Translations under genes and position numbers: made by a program | NCBI RefSeq assembly: GCF_016411825.1 | Contig: NZ_JAEKMH010000001.1 | Location: 496,001 to 560,000, forward strand | Reading direction: 5' to 3' | Length of the DNA stretch: 64,000 nt | Source: Devosia sediminis | GTDB taxonomy: Bacteria > Pseudomonadota > Alphaproteobacteria > Rhizobiales > Devosiaceae | The notes under the pieces: model-generated | What the model was told of the DNA's origin: nothing | Databases searched by the model: none | Seen by the model: only the letters and a program-made list of their open reading frames with translations | Part shown: one piece after another, positions 51,118 through 59,606 of the stretch | Position numbering within the stretch: position 1 is the stretch's first letter | Layout: each line of letters opens with the position of its first letter

Positions 51118-52812
51118 ATGGCAATGGCCGAGACCATCGCGCTCGACGGCGCCCGCAAGCAGCGCGGCGACCTCACGCGGTCGCGCATCCGCTGGATGAT
51201 CCTGGGCGTCGTGCTCGGCTTCGTCCTGGTCGGCGGGCGGCTGGTGCAGCTCGGTATGGTCGAGACCGACCAGACCATCGAGGGCCAGACGCGTGACGCC
51301 ATCACCGCCACCAGACCGCCGATCCTCGACCGCAACGGCCTGGAGATGGCGGTCGATATCCGCGTGCCCTCGCTCTACGCCGAGCCGCGCCGCATCGTCG
51401 ACGTGGAGGAGGCGGTTGAGAAATTGCGGACCGTCCTGCCCGATCTCGACGAGAGCTGGCTGCGCAACCGGCTCACGGGAGAGCAGGGCTTCGTCTGGGT
51501 GAAGCGCGAATTGACGCCCGCCATAGAACAGCAGGTGATGCGGCTGGGCATTCCCGGCATCGACTTCATCACCGAGTCCAAGCGCTTCTACCCCGGGATG
51601 CGCGAGGCCTCCCACATCCTGGGATCCACCAACGTGGACAATCAGGGGATCTCCGGCATCGAGCGCTACATGGACACCGAATCCGTGGCCCTGCTGCAGG
51701 AGCTGGGCCTGGCGCGCGGCAATGCGCTGGCGCCGGTGGAGCTCGCCGTGGACATGCGCGTCCAGCACGTCATGTACACCCAATTGGCCGACGCCATGAC
51801 CCGCTATCAGGCCATCGCCGCGGCAGGAGTGATGATGGACATCCGCACCGGCGAGGTCGTGGCATTGGCCTCGCTGCCGGATTTCGATCCGAACGACCCG
51901 GCGACGGCGCTGGTCGAGGACACCTTCAATCGCGTCACCTCGGGCATCTTCGAGGTCGGTTCGATATTCAAGACGATCACGCTTGCCGCCTCGCTCGACG
52001 CCGGCGCCGTGAGGATGACCGACACCTTCGACGCCCGCTTCGGCGTGCGCTTCGGTCGCTACACCATCAGCGACTTCCGCGGCAAGAACAGGATCCTCAG
52101 CCTGCCTGAAGTGTTCAAATACTCATCCAACATCGGCACGATCCGCGTCATGCAGGCCATGGGCGCGGACAATTTCCGCGCGTTCCTGACCACCATCGGC
52201 CTCGACCGGCGCGTGCCCTTCGAATTGCCGGAGATGCGGCTGCCGTCGGTCAAGTCCTCCTTCGCGGAGGTCGAGGCGGCGACGGCCTCGTTCGGCCACG
52301 GCCTCTCGGTCTCTATGCTGCACATGGCCGCTGCCTATTCGGCCATAGCCAATGGCGGCAACTACATCGCGCCGACCCTGTACAAGCGCGAGATGGCCGA
52401 TGCGGAAGCCGTGTATCAGCGCGTCCTGGCGCCCGAGACGAGCGCCGCCATGCGCTACCTCCTGCGCCTCAACGCCTTGGAGGGGTCGGGGACGCAGATG
52501 AACCGGGAGACCCTCGGTTACCGGACCGGCGGGAAGACGGGAACGGCGGAAAAGGTGGTGGACGGCGCCTATTCCTCGAGCAAGGTCACGAACTTCTTCG
52601 CCTCGGTCTTCCCCATGGACGCGCCGCGCTACGCCATGGTGATCATGGTGGACGAACCCAAGGCCGAGAACCCGCAATCGGGAACCACCGCCGGGTGGAA
52701 CGCCGGCGCGGTCAGCGGGAGGATAATCCAGCGCGTGGCGCCGATGCTCGGCGTGGCACCGGATTTCTCGGAGGCACTGGACAGGGATCTTGTACCGGTC
52801 ACCTTGAGATAG
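51118..52812 (+). CDS. FtsI/PBP2-type class B penicillin-binding protein
   Basis: The 564-residue protein has a membrane anchor at residues 25-45, a pedestal region starting with ITATRPPILDRNG and a transpeptidase domain. The active-site motifs are GSIFKTIT, SSNIG and KTGTAEK. It resembles division-specific FtsI but lies away from any dcw cluster and beside an L,D-transpeptidase. It is therefore most likely a second copy carried by the island. ATG 51,118 follows a short gap after the L,D-transpeptidase. Confidence 0.9.
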   Translation: MAMAETIALDGARKQRGDLTRSRIRWMILGVVLGFVLVGGRLVQLGMVETDQTIEGQTRDAITATRPPILDRNGLEMAVDIRVPSLYAEPRRIVDVEEAVEKLRTVLPDLDESWLRNRLTGEQGFVWVKRELTPAIEQQVMRLGIPGIDFITESKRFYPGMREASHILGSTNVDNQGISGIERYMDTESVALLQELGLARGNALAPVELAVDMRVQHVMYTQLADAMTRYQAIAAAGVMMDIRTGEVVALASLPDFDPNDPATALVEDTFNRVTSGIFEVGSIFKTITLAASLDAGAVRMTDTFDARFGVRFGRYTISDFRGKNRILSLPEVFKYSSNIGTIRVMQAMGADNFRAFLTTIGLDRRVPFELPEMRLPSVKSSFAEVEAATASFGHGLSVSMLHMAAAYSAIANGGNYIAPTLYKREMADAEAVYQRVLAPETSAAMRYLLRLNALEGSGTQMNRETLGYRTGGKTGTAEKVVDGAYSSSKVTNFFASVFPMDAPRYAMVIMVDEPKAENPQSGTTAGWNAGAVSGRIIQRVAPMLGVAPDFSEALDRDLVPVTLR

Positions 52813-52853
52813 AGACGAGCAGGCAGCAACGATCCGAAAGGAACAGGTCGAAA

Positions 52854-53783
52854 ATGGCGGGAAACGAAGCGGCCACTGGCCACGGGAACGACGACGGGCA
52901 CGATCACGGCCAGACGGTGACGGCTGACAACGAGAGGCGCATCCGTTTCGTCTTCATCTTCACGGCAGGCTACGCGGCGGTGCAGGCCGTCGGCGGGTGG
53001 TTCTCGGGATCGCTAGCCCTGATCGCGGATTCCGGCCACATGGTCTCGGACGCCGCCGCTCTGCTCCTGGCGCTCATCGCCTATCGCGTGGCGCGCCGTC
53101 CCGTGGACAGCACGCGCACCTACGGCTTCCATCGCGTGCGGGTGCTGGCGGCCCTGGCCAACGGCGCCTCACTCCTCCTCCTCGTCGCCTGGATAACCTG
53201 GGAGGCGATCAACCGCATCAACGATCCGCACGAAGTGCTGGCGGGGCCGATGCTGGTCGTCGCCGTCATCGGCTTGATCGTCAACCTCGCGGGCGCCTGG
53301 ATTCTCTCACACGGAACGAAAGGTGATAGCAACCTCAAGGGCGCCTTCCTTCACGTCATCGGCGATCTCCTAGGCTCGGTGGGCGCCATCGCCGCGGCCA
53401 TCGGCATCATGCTGACCGGCTGGACGCTGCTCGATCCGATCCTGTCCGTCCTGGTGGCCATCCTGGTCGTCCGCTCGGCCTGGACGCTGGTCAAGGAATC
53501 CATACGCGTCCTGCTGCAGGCCGTGCCCCGCGGGCTGGATGCGCGCAGGGCGGAAGCGGAAATGGCGGAACTGCCCGAGATCGACAAAGCCGGGCATTTC
53601 CACGCCTGGACCCTCACCGACGAGACGGTGGTCGCGACCGTTCACGTCGTGCCCGCGGACGGGATAGATCCTCTGACCCTGCCCACCCTGGTGTCGGGAT
53701 GGCTAAAGTCCCGGTACGACATCGATCACGTCACCGTCCAGGTCGACCCGCGCGGCACTGTCTGGGAGGCGGACACGATTTGA
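52854..53783 (+). CDS. Cation diffusion facilitator, second copy
   Basis: The 309-residue protein has a His/Asp-rich N-terminus (HGNDDGHDHG), six membrane segments with ADSGHMVSDAAA and FLHVIGDLLGSVGA, and a C-terminal cytoplasmic domain. It is a distinct relative of the CDF at 34,774, not a recent duplicate by eye. It would export divalent metals. It follows the PBP gene by 41 bases and converges with the ZIP gene, with only four bases between stop codons. Confidence 0.92.
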   Translation: MAGNEAATGHGNDDGHDHGQTVTADNERRIRFVFIFTAGYAAVQAVGGWFSGSLALIADSGHMVSDAAALLLALIAYRVARRPVDSTRTYGFHRVRVLAALANGASLLLLVAWITWEAINRINDPHEVLAGPMLVVAVIGLIVNLAGAWILSHGTKGDSNLKGAFLHVIGDLLGSVGAIAAAIGIMLTGWTLLDPILSVLVAILVVRSAWTLVKESIRVLLQAVPRGLDARRAEAEMAELPEIDKAGHFHAWTLTDETVVATVHVVPADGIDPLTLPTLVSGWLKSRYDIDHVTVQVDPRGTVWEADTI

Positions 53784-53787
53784 GTAG

Positions 53788-54972
53788 CTAGATCTTGATC
53801 ACCGCCGCGGTCACATACATGAATGCCAGGCCGATCAAGAAGCCCGACAGCACCGGGGCCGAGAGCCAGGATTGTCCCTCCCGTTCGGCCCGGCGCAGGA
53901 AATAGCTCGTTACCTCGACGATGACCTGCAGGATGGCGCCGGCCCCGATACCCAGGGCGAGCGCCGACCATTGCGGGCCGTAGGCAAGGCTGCCCAACCA
54001 CATGCCGAAGACCGCTGGCAGGCCCGCGACCAGGGTCAGGGCGCCGAAGGTCCAGAGCGGCGGGCGCCTGTCGACCATGGGGGCGGCGATGCCGATGCCT
54101 TCGGTGACATTGTGGATGGCGAAGCCGAGAACGAGGAAGGTGCCGAGGCCCGCGGAGCCGGCGGCGAAGGCGGCGCCGATCGCCAGCCCCTCGCCGAAAT
54201 TGTGCAGACCGATGCCGAAGGCGATGTAGAAGGCGAGGGCCAGGCCTTCCGGCTGCCCGGATCGACGCCCGATCCCCATCAGGATCAGGAAGGTGGACAG
54301 GGCCGCGAGGATAACCATGGCCTGTCCCTGGAACAGGGCGGCTGATTGCAGTGAGAGTTCCAGCGCCTCGAACGTCATGTCGACCAGGAGGAAAGCGAGC
54401 AGGCCCACCGTCAGCGCGAGCAGGAATCCCATGCCCAAACTACCCATCCCGCGCAGCGCCGGATAGAACATGAGCCCGATGGCCACCGGCAGGATGCCCA
54501 CGATTGCCCCCACGATCGCCTGCTGGGTGAGCTGGCCTTGCGTGGCCACCGGCGTCGGCACGGCCACTGGGATCTCGTGCTCGAAGGTGGCACCGGTATT
54601 GGTGACGAGATTGATCCGATGTGCCTCTCCGAGCACCCACGGATACGGAACCTGCAACCAGGCCGTGCTGCCGCGCGCCAGCGGCCCGGGCGGGTCCATG
54701 GTAAAGGTCCAATAGGCGTTGTCTATCTGGACTTGGGCGATCGTCATCGGTTCGGAGCCGCCCGCGCGGATGAAGGTCTTGATGCCGCCGCTGTCGAGGA
54801 CGACGCGCTCGAAGGCGATCGCCTCGACCGGCGGAGCACCGTTGTTGAAGCTGCGCAGGGGATCGACCGAAGCGATCCAAGCCACCGCAACCGCGAGTAC
54901 CAGCAGCGGCGCGAGCAGCCAGGCGAAGCGGCGCCATCCGGCGGTCGGCGCACCAGGGGACGTGTCGGTCAT
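53788..54972 (-). CDS. ZIP-family metal transporter with N-terminal extracytoplasmic domain
   Basis: The 394-residue protein has an N-terminal membrane anchor and a soluble domain of about 135 residues. Eight membrane segments follow with the ZIP metal sites LHNFGEGLAIGAA and IHNVTEGIGIAAP. ZIP proteins move Zn2+, Fe2+ or other metals, usually into the cytoplasm. The extra soluble domain is common in ZIP genes linked to multicopper oxidases. Its start lies one base after the oxidase stop, so the two form an operon. Confidence 0.85.
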   Translation of the reverse strand: MTDTSPGAPTAGWRRFAWLLAPLLVLAVAVAWIASVDPLRSFNNGAPPVEAIAFERVVLDSGGIKTFIRAGGSEPMTIAQVQIDNAYWTFTMDPPGPLARGSTAWLQVPYPWVLGEAHRINLVTNTGATFEHEIPVAVPTPVATQGQLTQQAIVGAIVGILPVAIGLMFYPALRGMGSLGMGFLLALTVGLLAFLLVDMTFEALELSLQSAALFQGQAMVILAALSTFLILMGIGRRSGQPEGLALAFYIAFGIGLHNFGEGLAIGAAFAAGSAGLGTFLVLGFAIHNVTEGIGIAAPMVDRRPPLWTFGALTLVAGLPAVFGMWLGSLAYGPQWSALALGIGAGAILQVIVEVTSYFLRRAEREGQSWLSAPVLSGFLIGLAFMYVTAAVIKI

Positions 54973-54973
54973 C

Positions 54974-56110
54974 TCAGGCCTCCACCACATCGAACATGCC
55001 CATCCAGCCCAGTTCCGTGAACTCGGCCTGATGGGCGTGGAACATGTATGGACCGGCTTCGTGCTCGGCATAGCTGAACTCGAGGATGCCCCGTTGCGCC
55101 TGGCACTGCATGATGAGGTCCACCGTGCGCAGCGTCGGCGTCAGGGTCGTACCGGTATCGAAATAGTCGAAGAAATTGGCGTGCAGGTGAAACGAGTTGA
55201 TCGGGTCAAACTCGGTGACGTTGACGAGATAGATGCGTACCGGTCGCGACTTCTCGATGCGGATCGGCTGCTGCGCGAAGGCATGGGCGACGGTGTTGAC
55301 AGCGTAGAACTCGTTCGCGTTGTCGAAATTGGTGTCGAAGGCGTTCATCACCATCACCAGTTCCTGCCAGCGTGCGTTCTCCGGCGTGCCGTAAAGGCGC
55401 GATCGCGCGGCATCGGCGAATTCGGGATGCAGCTCCGGGTCGGGATCGATGACGAAGGCGCCGTACATGCCCTTGTGCATGTGCCGCTTCAGCGGCAGGG
55501 CATGGCAATGGTAGAGATGGCAGCCGAACGGCCTGGCGTCGAACTCATAGATGAATTCCTCGCCCGGATTGATGAGGCCGGCTCCCGGCACGCCGTCCAT
55601 GCGCCAGGAATGAATGCCGTGGAAATGCATGGAATGAGGATGGGACCCGTAGTTGCGGAAGACGATCCGCAACCGCTCGCCCTCCTTGGCTCTCAGGGCG
55701 GGGCCGGGCACGCGACCGTTGAAGGTCCAGGCCGGAAACGTCACGCCGGGGGCAATCTCGATGTCCTTGTCGATGGCCTCCACCTCGAAGGTGCGCAAGA
55801 CCCTGCCATCCTCCATGAGCGACACCGTCCCGAAATCCCAATCGGTGAGCATGGCCGTGGGGTCGAAGCCGTTGGCCGCCGCATCCACTCGCCCCACGGT
55901 GATCATCTGCCCATGACCACCTTCGTGAATGGACGGAGCCGAGTAAGGGTTCACAGCGCTGGGGGCATCGTCTTGCATCGCCGCCATGTCATGCCCGGGC
56001 ATGGATTGAGCCGCGGCGACGCCGGCAAATGCCGCAGTGCCGCCGGCAGCCGCGATGCCGGCGATGAGGCTGCGCCGCGAAACCTTCTCTGTTTCATGCT
56101 GGGTTGTCAT
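54974..56110 (-). CDS. Two-domain multicopper oxidase (domain-1 type 1 Cu)
   Basis: The 378-residue protein has a Tat signal (SRRSLIAGIAAAGG) and four copper motifs: HSMHFHGIH, HLYHCHALPLKRHMHKGM, NSFHLHANFF and YMFHAHQAEF. The Cys of a type 1 site occurs only in the first domain (HCH), and HAH in the second lacks it. This fits the two-domain class with type 1 copper in domain 1. It probably oxidises Cu(I) or another metal in the periplasm and works with the ZIP protein. ATG 56,110 is used rather than an upstream extension made of repeats. Confidence 0.88.
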   Translation of the reverse strand: MTTQHETEKVSRRSLIAGIAAAGGTAAFAGVAAAQSMPGHDMAAMQDDAPSAVNPYSAPSIHEGGHGQMITVGRVDAAANGFDPTAMLTDWDFGTVSLMEDGRVLRTFEVEAIDKDIEIAPGVTFPAWTFNGRVPGPALRAKEGERLRIVFRNYGSHPHSMHFHGIHSWRMDGVPGAGLINPGEEFIYEFDARPFGCHLYHCHALPLKRHMHKGMYGAFVIDPDPELHPEFADAARSRLYGTPENARWQELVMVMNAFDTNFDNANEFYAVNTVAHAFAQQPIRIEKSRPVRIYLVNVTEFDPINSFHLHANFFDYFDTGTTLTPTLRTVDLIMQCQAQRGILEFSYAEHEAGPYMFHAHQAEFTELGWMGMFDVVEA

Positions 56111-56122
56111 GGGTCGCCCTTG

Positions 56123-56139
56123 TTGCGAACGGTTCGCAA
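56123..56139. promoter_or_regulatory. Palindromic operator of the multicopper oxidase-ZIP operon
   Basis: TTGCGAACGGTTCGCAA is a perfect palindrome (8-base arms around one G) ending 13 bases before the oxidase start codon. Direct TTTGCAA copies lie slightly further upstream. A dedicated repressor is implied but not identified; the 56,456 gene is one candidate. Confidence 0.6.
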
Positions 56140-56244
56140 TAAGACGCTCGAACGATAGTTTTTGCAAGTAGGAATTATTTGCAACTTTGGAATGCCGCGT
56201 CGCTCGGGTGCGTCCAAAGGCGGCTGCCTCACTCGGGTGACGTC

Positions 56245-56412
56245 GAAATCCCATCGCGAGATGTCGAAATGCCATCAGCTGATGGCGAATGGCGATCGGC
56301 TGATGGTGAAATGTCTTCTGAAGATGTCGAAATGCCATCAGATGATTTCGAAATCCCATCCGAAGATGGCGAAATGCCATCAGCCGGTGGCGAAATCCCG
56401 TCATCGTCAACA
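56245..56412. repeat. 21-base tandem repeat array
   Basis: Eight units of 21 bases, each starting GAAAT-C/G-CC-ATC (for example GAAATGCCATCAGCTGATGG), run head to tail with sequence variation. As the unit length is a multiple of three, frames stay open on both strands and would encode heptapeptide repeats (such as DVEMPSA). No start codon with good context makes any of them a likely protein. The gap 56,111-56,455 otherwise holds only the oxidase promoter. Confidence 0.85.
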
Positions 56413-56455
56413 GTTTCTTCAAGCGTCCGTGCCAGCCTGGGAGCCAGGAGGCACG

Positions 56456-56851
56456 ATGGCGACCAGACCCAAGCTAGAACCCGATGTCACGCTGGGGGAG
56501 CTGCTGCTCTTGGCGCGGTTGGCGGAATTGCTCTACGACGATGGCAAGGCGGCGCCGGCAGGAGCCTACGGCTCTGAGACGGGAGTCTCGAAAACCCGTA
56601 TCAGGAATGCCTTGTTGCGCATCGAGAGCGCTCTGGGCATTGTAGAAATGCAGGGCGCCGGTCGCCGGACCCAGAAGCCGAACGCATTCGGAAGAAACAT
56701 CGGCAGTGCCGCGCGGCTCGTCGAGCGCCTCATCTATGTAGCCCGCCAGCACGCCACGGATCAGGACAAACTGCATCTAGCCATCCGTACCGCCGAACAA
56801 GGGCTCGAACGGCAATGGCGAGCCGGTGGCTTCGACAAGGCCGCGCCGTGA
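56456..56851 (+). CDS. Unknown protein with winged-helix-like N-terminus
   Basis: The 131-residue protein is not recognised. Its first 70 residues (LGELLLLARLAELLYDDG, then VSKTRIRNALLRIESALG) look like a helix-turn-helix followed by a dimerisation helix, as in LysR-type N-termini. It may be a DNA-binding regulator. The ATG at 56,456 lies after the tandem repeats, and GGAGG sits nine bases upstream. It precedes the methyltransferase by 112 bases. Confidence 0.6.
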   Translation: MATRPKLEPDVTLGELLLLARLAELLYDDGKAAPAGAYGSETGVSKTRIRNALLRIESALGIVEMQGAGRRTQKPNAFGRNIGSAARLVERLIYVARQHATDQDKLHLAIRTAEQGLERQWRAGGFDKAAP

Positions 56852-56963
56852 TGGACGGTTGCGGTCACAATGCCATTCGTCAGGCAAGCTCGCGTCGACC
56901 CTCCATCGTCGCTCCGGCTTGCCAGTCGTTCCGTCGTGCTGTACTCCCGCGCCCGAGGTGAGC

Positions 56964-58001
56964 ATGCCAACTGCGGTCGATATCTTCTGCGGGTCGGGCG
57001 GGGTGACGCAGGGATTGCGCAGCGCCCGATGGCGCGTGTTGGCTGCGTGCGACAACGATCCCGTGGCCACCGCCACGTATCGTGCCAATCACCCCCGCAC
57101 CAAACTGGTCGACGGCGATATCCGGCTGGATGACACCATCGATCGCATCGCCTCAGCTGTTCGCGGGCGAGCCGTCGATCTGCTCGTCATCTGTGCCCCC
57201 TGCCAACCGTTCAGCAGCCAGAACCGGCATCGCGGCGACGACGAGCGCGAACAGCTCATCGTCAGGGCTTTGGCGGTCGCGGAACGGCTGAAGCCTGCCA
57301 TGGTGTTCTTCGAGAACGTCCCTGGGTTGGCGACGCCGACCTATGCATCCATCGTGGCGCAGGTGAGGACGAAACTCGATGAACTGGGTTATGTCGTCTC
57401 CGATCCGCTCCTGAGGGATGCGGCGGATTTCGGGGTGCCCCAGCGGCGACGCCGTTGCATCATGCTGGCGGCCAGAACCCGGGACGCCGTCGATACGTTC
57501 GTCTCCCTGGACATGACGATGCCGAGAAAGACCGTATTCCGTGCCATAGCGGATCTCGAAAGACTGGAATCAGGACAGGCCAGTGCCGAGGATGCGCTGC
57601 ACAGGGCCCGCACTCATCAATCGATAGCGGTCGAGCGCCTCAGGCACATTCCCGCGGACGGTGGTAGTCGATCCAGCCTTCCCGCTCATCTCGAGCTCCG
57701 TTGCCATGTCGGCAAGCCCAGGTCGTTCTCCGACGTGTACGGTCGCATGGCCTGGCAGGACGTCGCGCCAACGCTGACCACGGGATGCACGGACATCACG
57801 CGCGGTCGTTTCGCCCATCCCGAGCAACATCGCGCCATCACCCTGCGCGAGGCCGCGCGCCTACAAAGCTTTCCCAACGATTACGAATTCAGGGGGAATG
57901 ACAGCGACATCGCAAGGCAGATCGGCAACGCCGTGCCGCCGGAGATGATCAAGGCATTCGTTCCGGCCTTCAGGGCGGCCCTGAAGGCCTCGCAGCGTTG
58001 A
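56964..58001 (+). CDS. dcm: C5-cytosine DNA methyltransferase
   Basis: The 345-residue enzyme contains the canonical motifs: I DIFCGSGGVTQGL, IV CAPCQPFSSQN with the catalytic Cys, VI FFENVPG, VIII QRRRRCIML, and a C-terminal IGNAVPPEM. The target-recognition region is between motifs VIII and IX. It methylates cytosine in a specific, unknown sequence. GAGGTGAGC lies before the ATG. Translational overlap with the following vsr gene indicates a modification/repair pair. Confidence 0.95.
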   Translation: MPTAVDIFCGSGGVTQGLRSARWRVLAACDNDPVATATYRANHPRTKLVDGDIRLDDTIDRIASAVRGRAVDLLVICAPCQPFSSQNRHRGDDEREQLIVRALAVAERLKPAMVFFENVPGLATPTYASIVAQVRTKLDELGYVVSDPLLRDAADFGVPQRRRRCIMLAARTRDAVDTFVSLDMTMPRKTVFRAIADLERLESGQASAEDALHRARTHQSIAVERLRHIPADGGSRSSLPAHLELRCHVGKPRSFSDVYGRMAWQDVAPTLTTGCTDITRGRFAHPEQHRAITLREAARLQSFPNDYEFRGNDSDIARQIGNAVPPEMIKAFVPAFRAALKASQR

Positions 58002-58414
58002 CGATCGAACCACCGCCGCCGGCGAACGCCGGCGTCTCGGCTCGGATGCGGCGGCAGCGCACGAGCGATACGCAGGTCGAGCTGGCGGTGCGAAAGGCCC
58101 TGTTCTCCTCGGACGTGCGCTACCGCAAGCACTACCCGGTGCCGGGTCGCCCGCGCCGATCGATTGACATAGCCTTTCCCGGGAAGCGGATCGCCGTATT
58201 CGTCGACGGCTGCTTCTGGCATGGATGCGCCCTGCACAAGACGATCCCCAGGTCCAACGATGGCTGGTGGGCAGCCAAGTTGGAGCAGAACAAACAACGG
58301 GACACGGAAACTACAGCGCTTCTGACTGAGCAGGGCTGGCGGGTCCTGAGGTTCTGGGAGCACGACCGGCTCGAAGACGTCGTCCAAGCGATCCTGAACG
58401 AATTGGCGCGATGA
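57998..58414 (+). CDS. vsr: Very short patch repair endonuclease (Vsr)
   Basis: The 138-residue protein carries the Vsr core: RRQRTSDTQVELAVRKAL, the catalytic region SIDIAFPGKRIAVFVDGCFWHGC and a final RFWEHD. Vsr nicks next to T:G mismatches that arise from 5-methylcytosine deamination, protecting methylated sites. In some restriction-modification loci a Vsr-like nuclease acts as the cutter instead. A TTG start overlaps the methyltransferase stop by four bases. Confidence 0.92.
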   Translation: MTIEPPPPANAGVSARMRRQRTSDTQVELAVRKALFSSDVRYRKHYPVPGRPRRSIDIAFPGKRIAVFVDGCFWHGCALHKTIPRSNDGWWAAKLEQNKQRDTETTALLTEQGWRVLRFWEHDRLEDVVQAILNELAR

Positions 58415-58608
58415 CTTGCAGCACGGAGCCACGTTAGGCGCCCAACGATCTACCTTAGCCTGACCGGGCTCGAATGACCCTCGCTGTTGCCCAATGCCCG
58501 GCGTGATCCCTGTTCTCATGCTCTCATGTGATGACGGCAGGACTATCCCGACTATCATGCGGCCCCTGGATTTCGAGAAGATCCCGCCCCGGCAGGGCGA
58601 TGGGGGCG

Positions 58609-59337
58609 TTACGCGCGGGAAAGACAATCCGCCACCATCCACCGCAACGCCGCAGGCGCTCCCCTCAGAACCACCTCAATATTGGCTTGGGCATCGGATG
58701 AGTTCCTGAATTCCCCGCTCCCGACGGCGAGCTGGTATCTGTCGGATGGCGTCATCAACACCATCAGCGGTCCTCTCCTCGCGTAAAGCTCGAATTGATT
58801 GTTGAAGCGCGCCGATGTGCACCAACGAGTCCCCATTCCCCACCAGCGGGCCGCCGCCTGGCTCTTGAGACGGACCAGCTTCCAGTGTTCGTCGTCGAAC
58901 AACAGTTCACTCTCTGCATATGCCTGGTCGCGTTCCGCCTTCCTCAGGCTCCTCGCACCGAGCACTGTGAGGCGGTTTTCGGCGCAAAGCAGTTCGTCGA
59001 CCGTCTCGAGACGGTTGATATCGCGCATCTCCATAGGAAGATGCGGACGCACATCGTGGAAATGCCGCAAGCCCGAGGATAATCGGTCCATCTCGGCCAT
59101 GCCGCAACAGGTTCGCAGACCGTAGTCGGTCCACCAGCGTCGGCGCCAGGCCGAAAGCCACGTGAAGTATTTGCCTTGCGGAGTCGGATCGCATCCGCAG
59201 ATCAACGTGAAGACGCGCTGCTCCCGCTCGATGCTGAGATACGGGTCGAGCCGTTCGATGCCGGCGCGACGCCAAGCGTGCTGCAGGTGGGAATTCAGGA
59301 CGGCGTCAACTCGTCGTAGGCTCGGTGCTCGGGACAT
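58609..59337 (-). CDS. Unknown protein (WCT-motif type)
   Basis: The 242-residue protein is not assigned. Its second half contains WWGMGTRWCTSARFNNQFELY and then GPLMVLMTPSDRYQLAV, a layout reminiscent of phage and mobile-element proteins of the PcfJ/WCT kind; this is recollection, not a search result. It is transcribed opposite to its neighbours inside the methyltransferase/GHKL locus. About 190 bases without features separate it from vsr, and 269 from the GHKL gene. Confidence 0.6.
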   Translation of the reverse strand: MSRAPSLRRVDAVLNSHLQHAWRRAGIERLDPYLSIEREQRVFTLICGCDPTPQGKYFTWLSAWRRRWWTDYGLRTCCGMAEMDRLSSGLRHFHDVRPHLPMEMRDINRLETVDELLCAENRLTVLGARSLRKAERDQAYAESELLFDDEHWKLVRLKSQAAARWWGMGTRWCTSARFNNQFELYARRGPLMVLMTPSDRYQLAVGSGEFRNSSDAQANIEVVLRGAPAALRWMVADCLSRA

Positions 59338-59606
59338 GCCCAAGCCTGGTCTTCGTTGACGCCGAGGTCGATCCGAATTTTTTGCGGATCCCCGGATTTC
59401 CTCCGCTGGACGAGTTCGCTGAAAGGCAACAGCAACCCGGCGACAATGATCGCGCCCATTGGAGTAATAAGTTGTGTAAGAATTTTCAGCTTAGTTTAGG
59501 GTACAAAAGGATATGGGCCGAATAAGAAAACAATGACGCAGGCGAGGGATAGAGGCGCAGCCCCGGGGCGAGTGTTCTCCAACATACTTTTCGGAGCGTC
59601 CGCATA

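Noticed and set aside
56111-56422. N-terminal extension of the multicopper oxidase through the 21-base repeats
   Set aside because: The Tat signal begins at the ATG at 56,110 with a ribosome site before it; the extension is repeat-derived and would hide the signal peptide.
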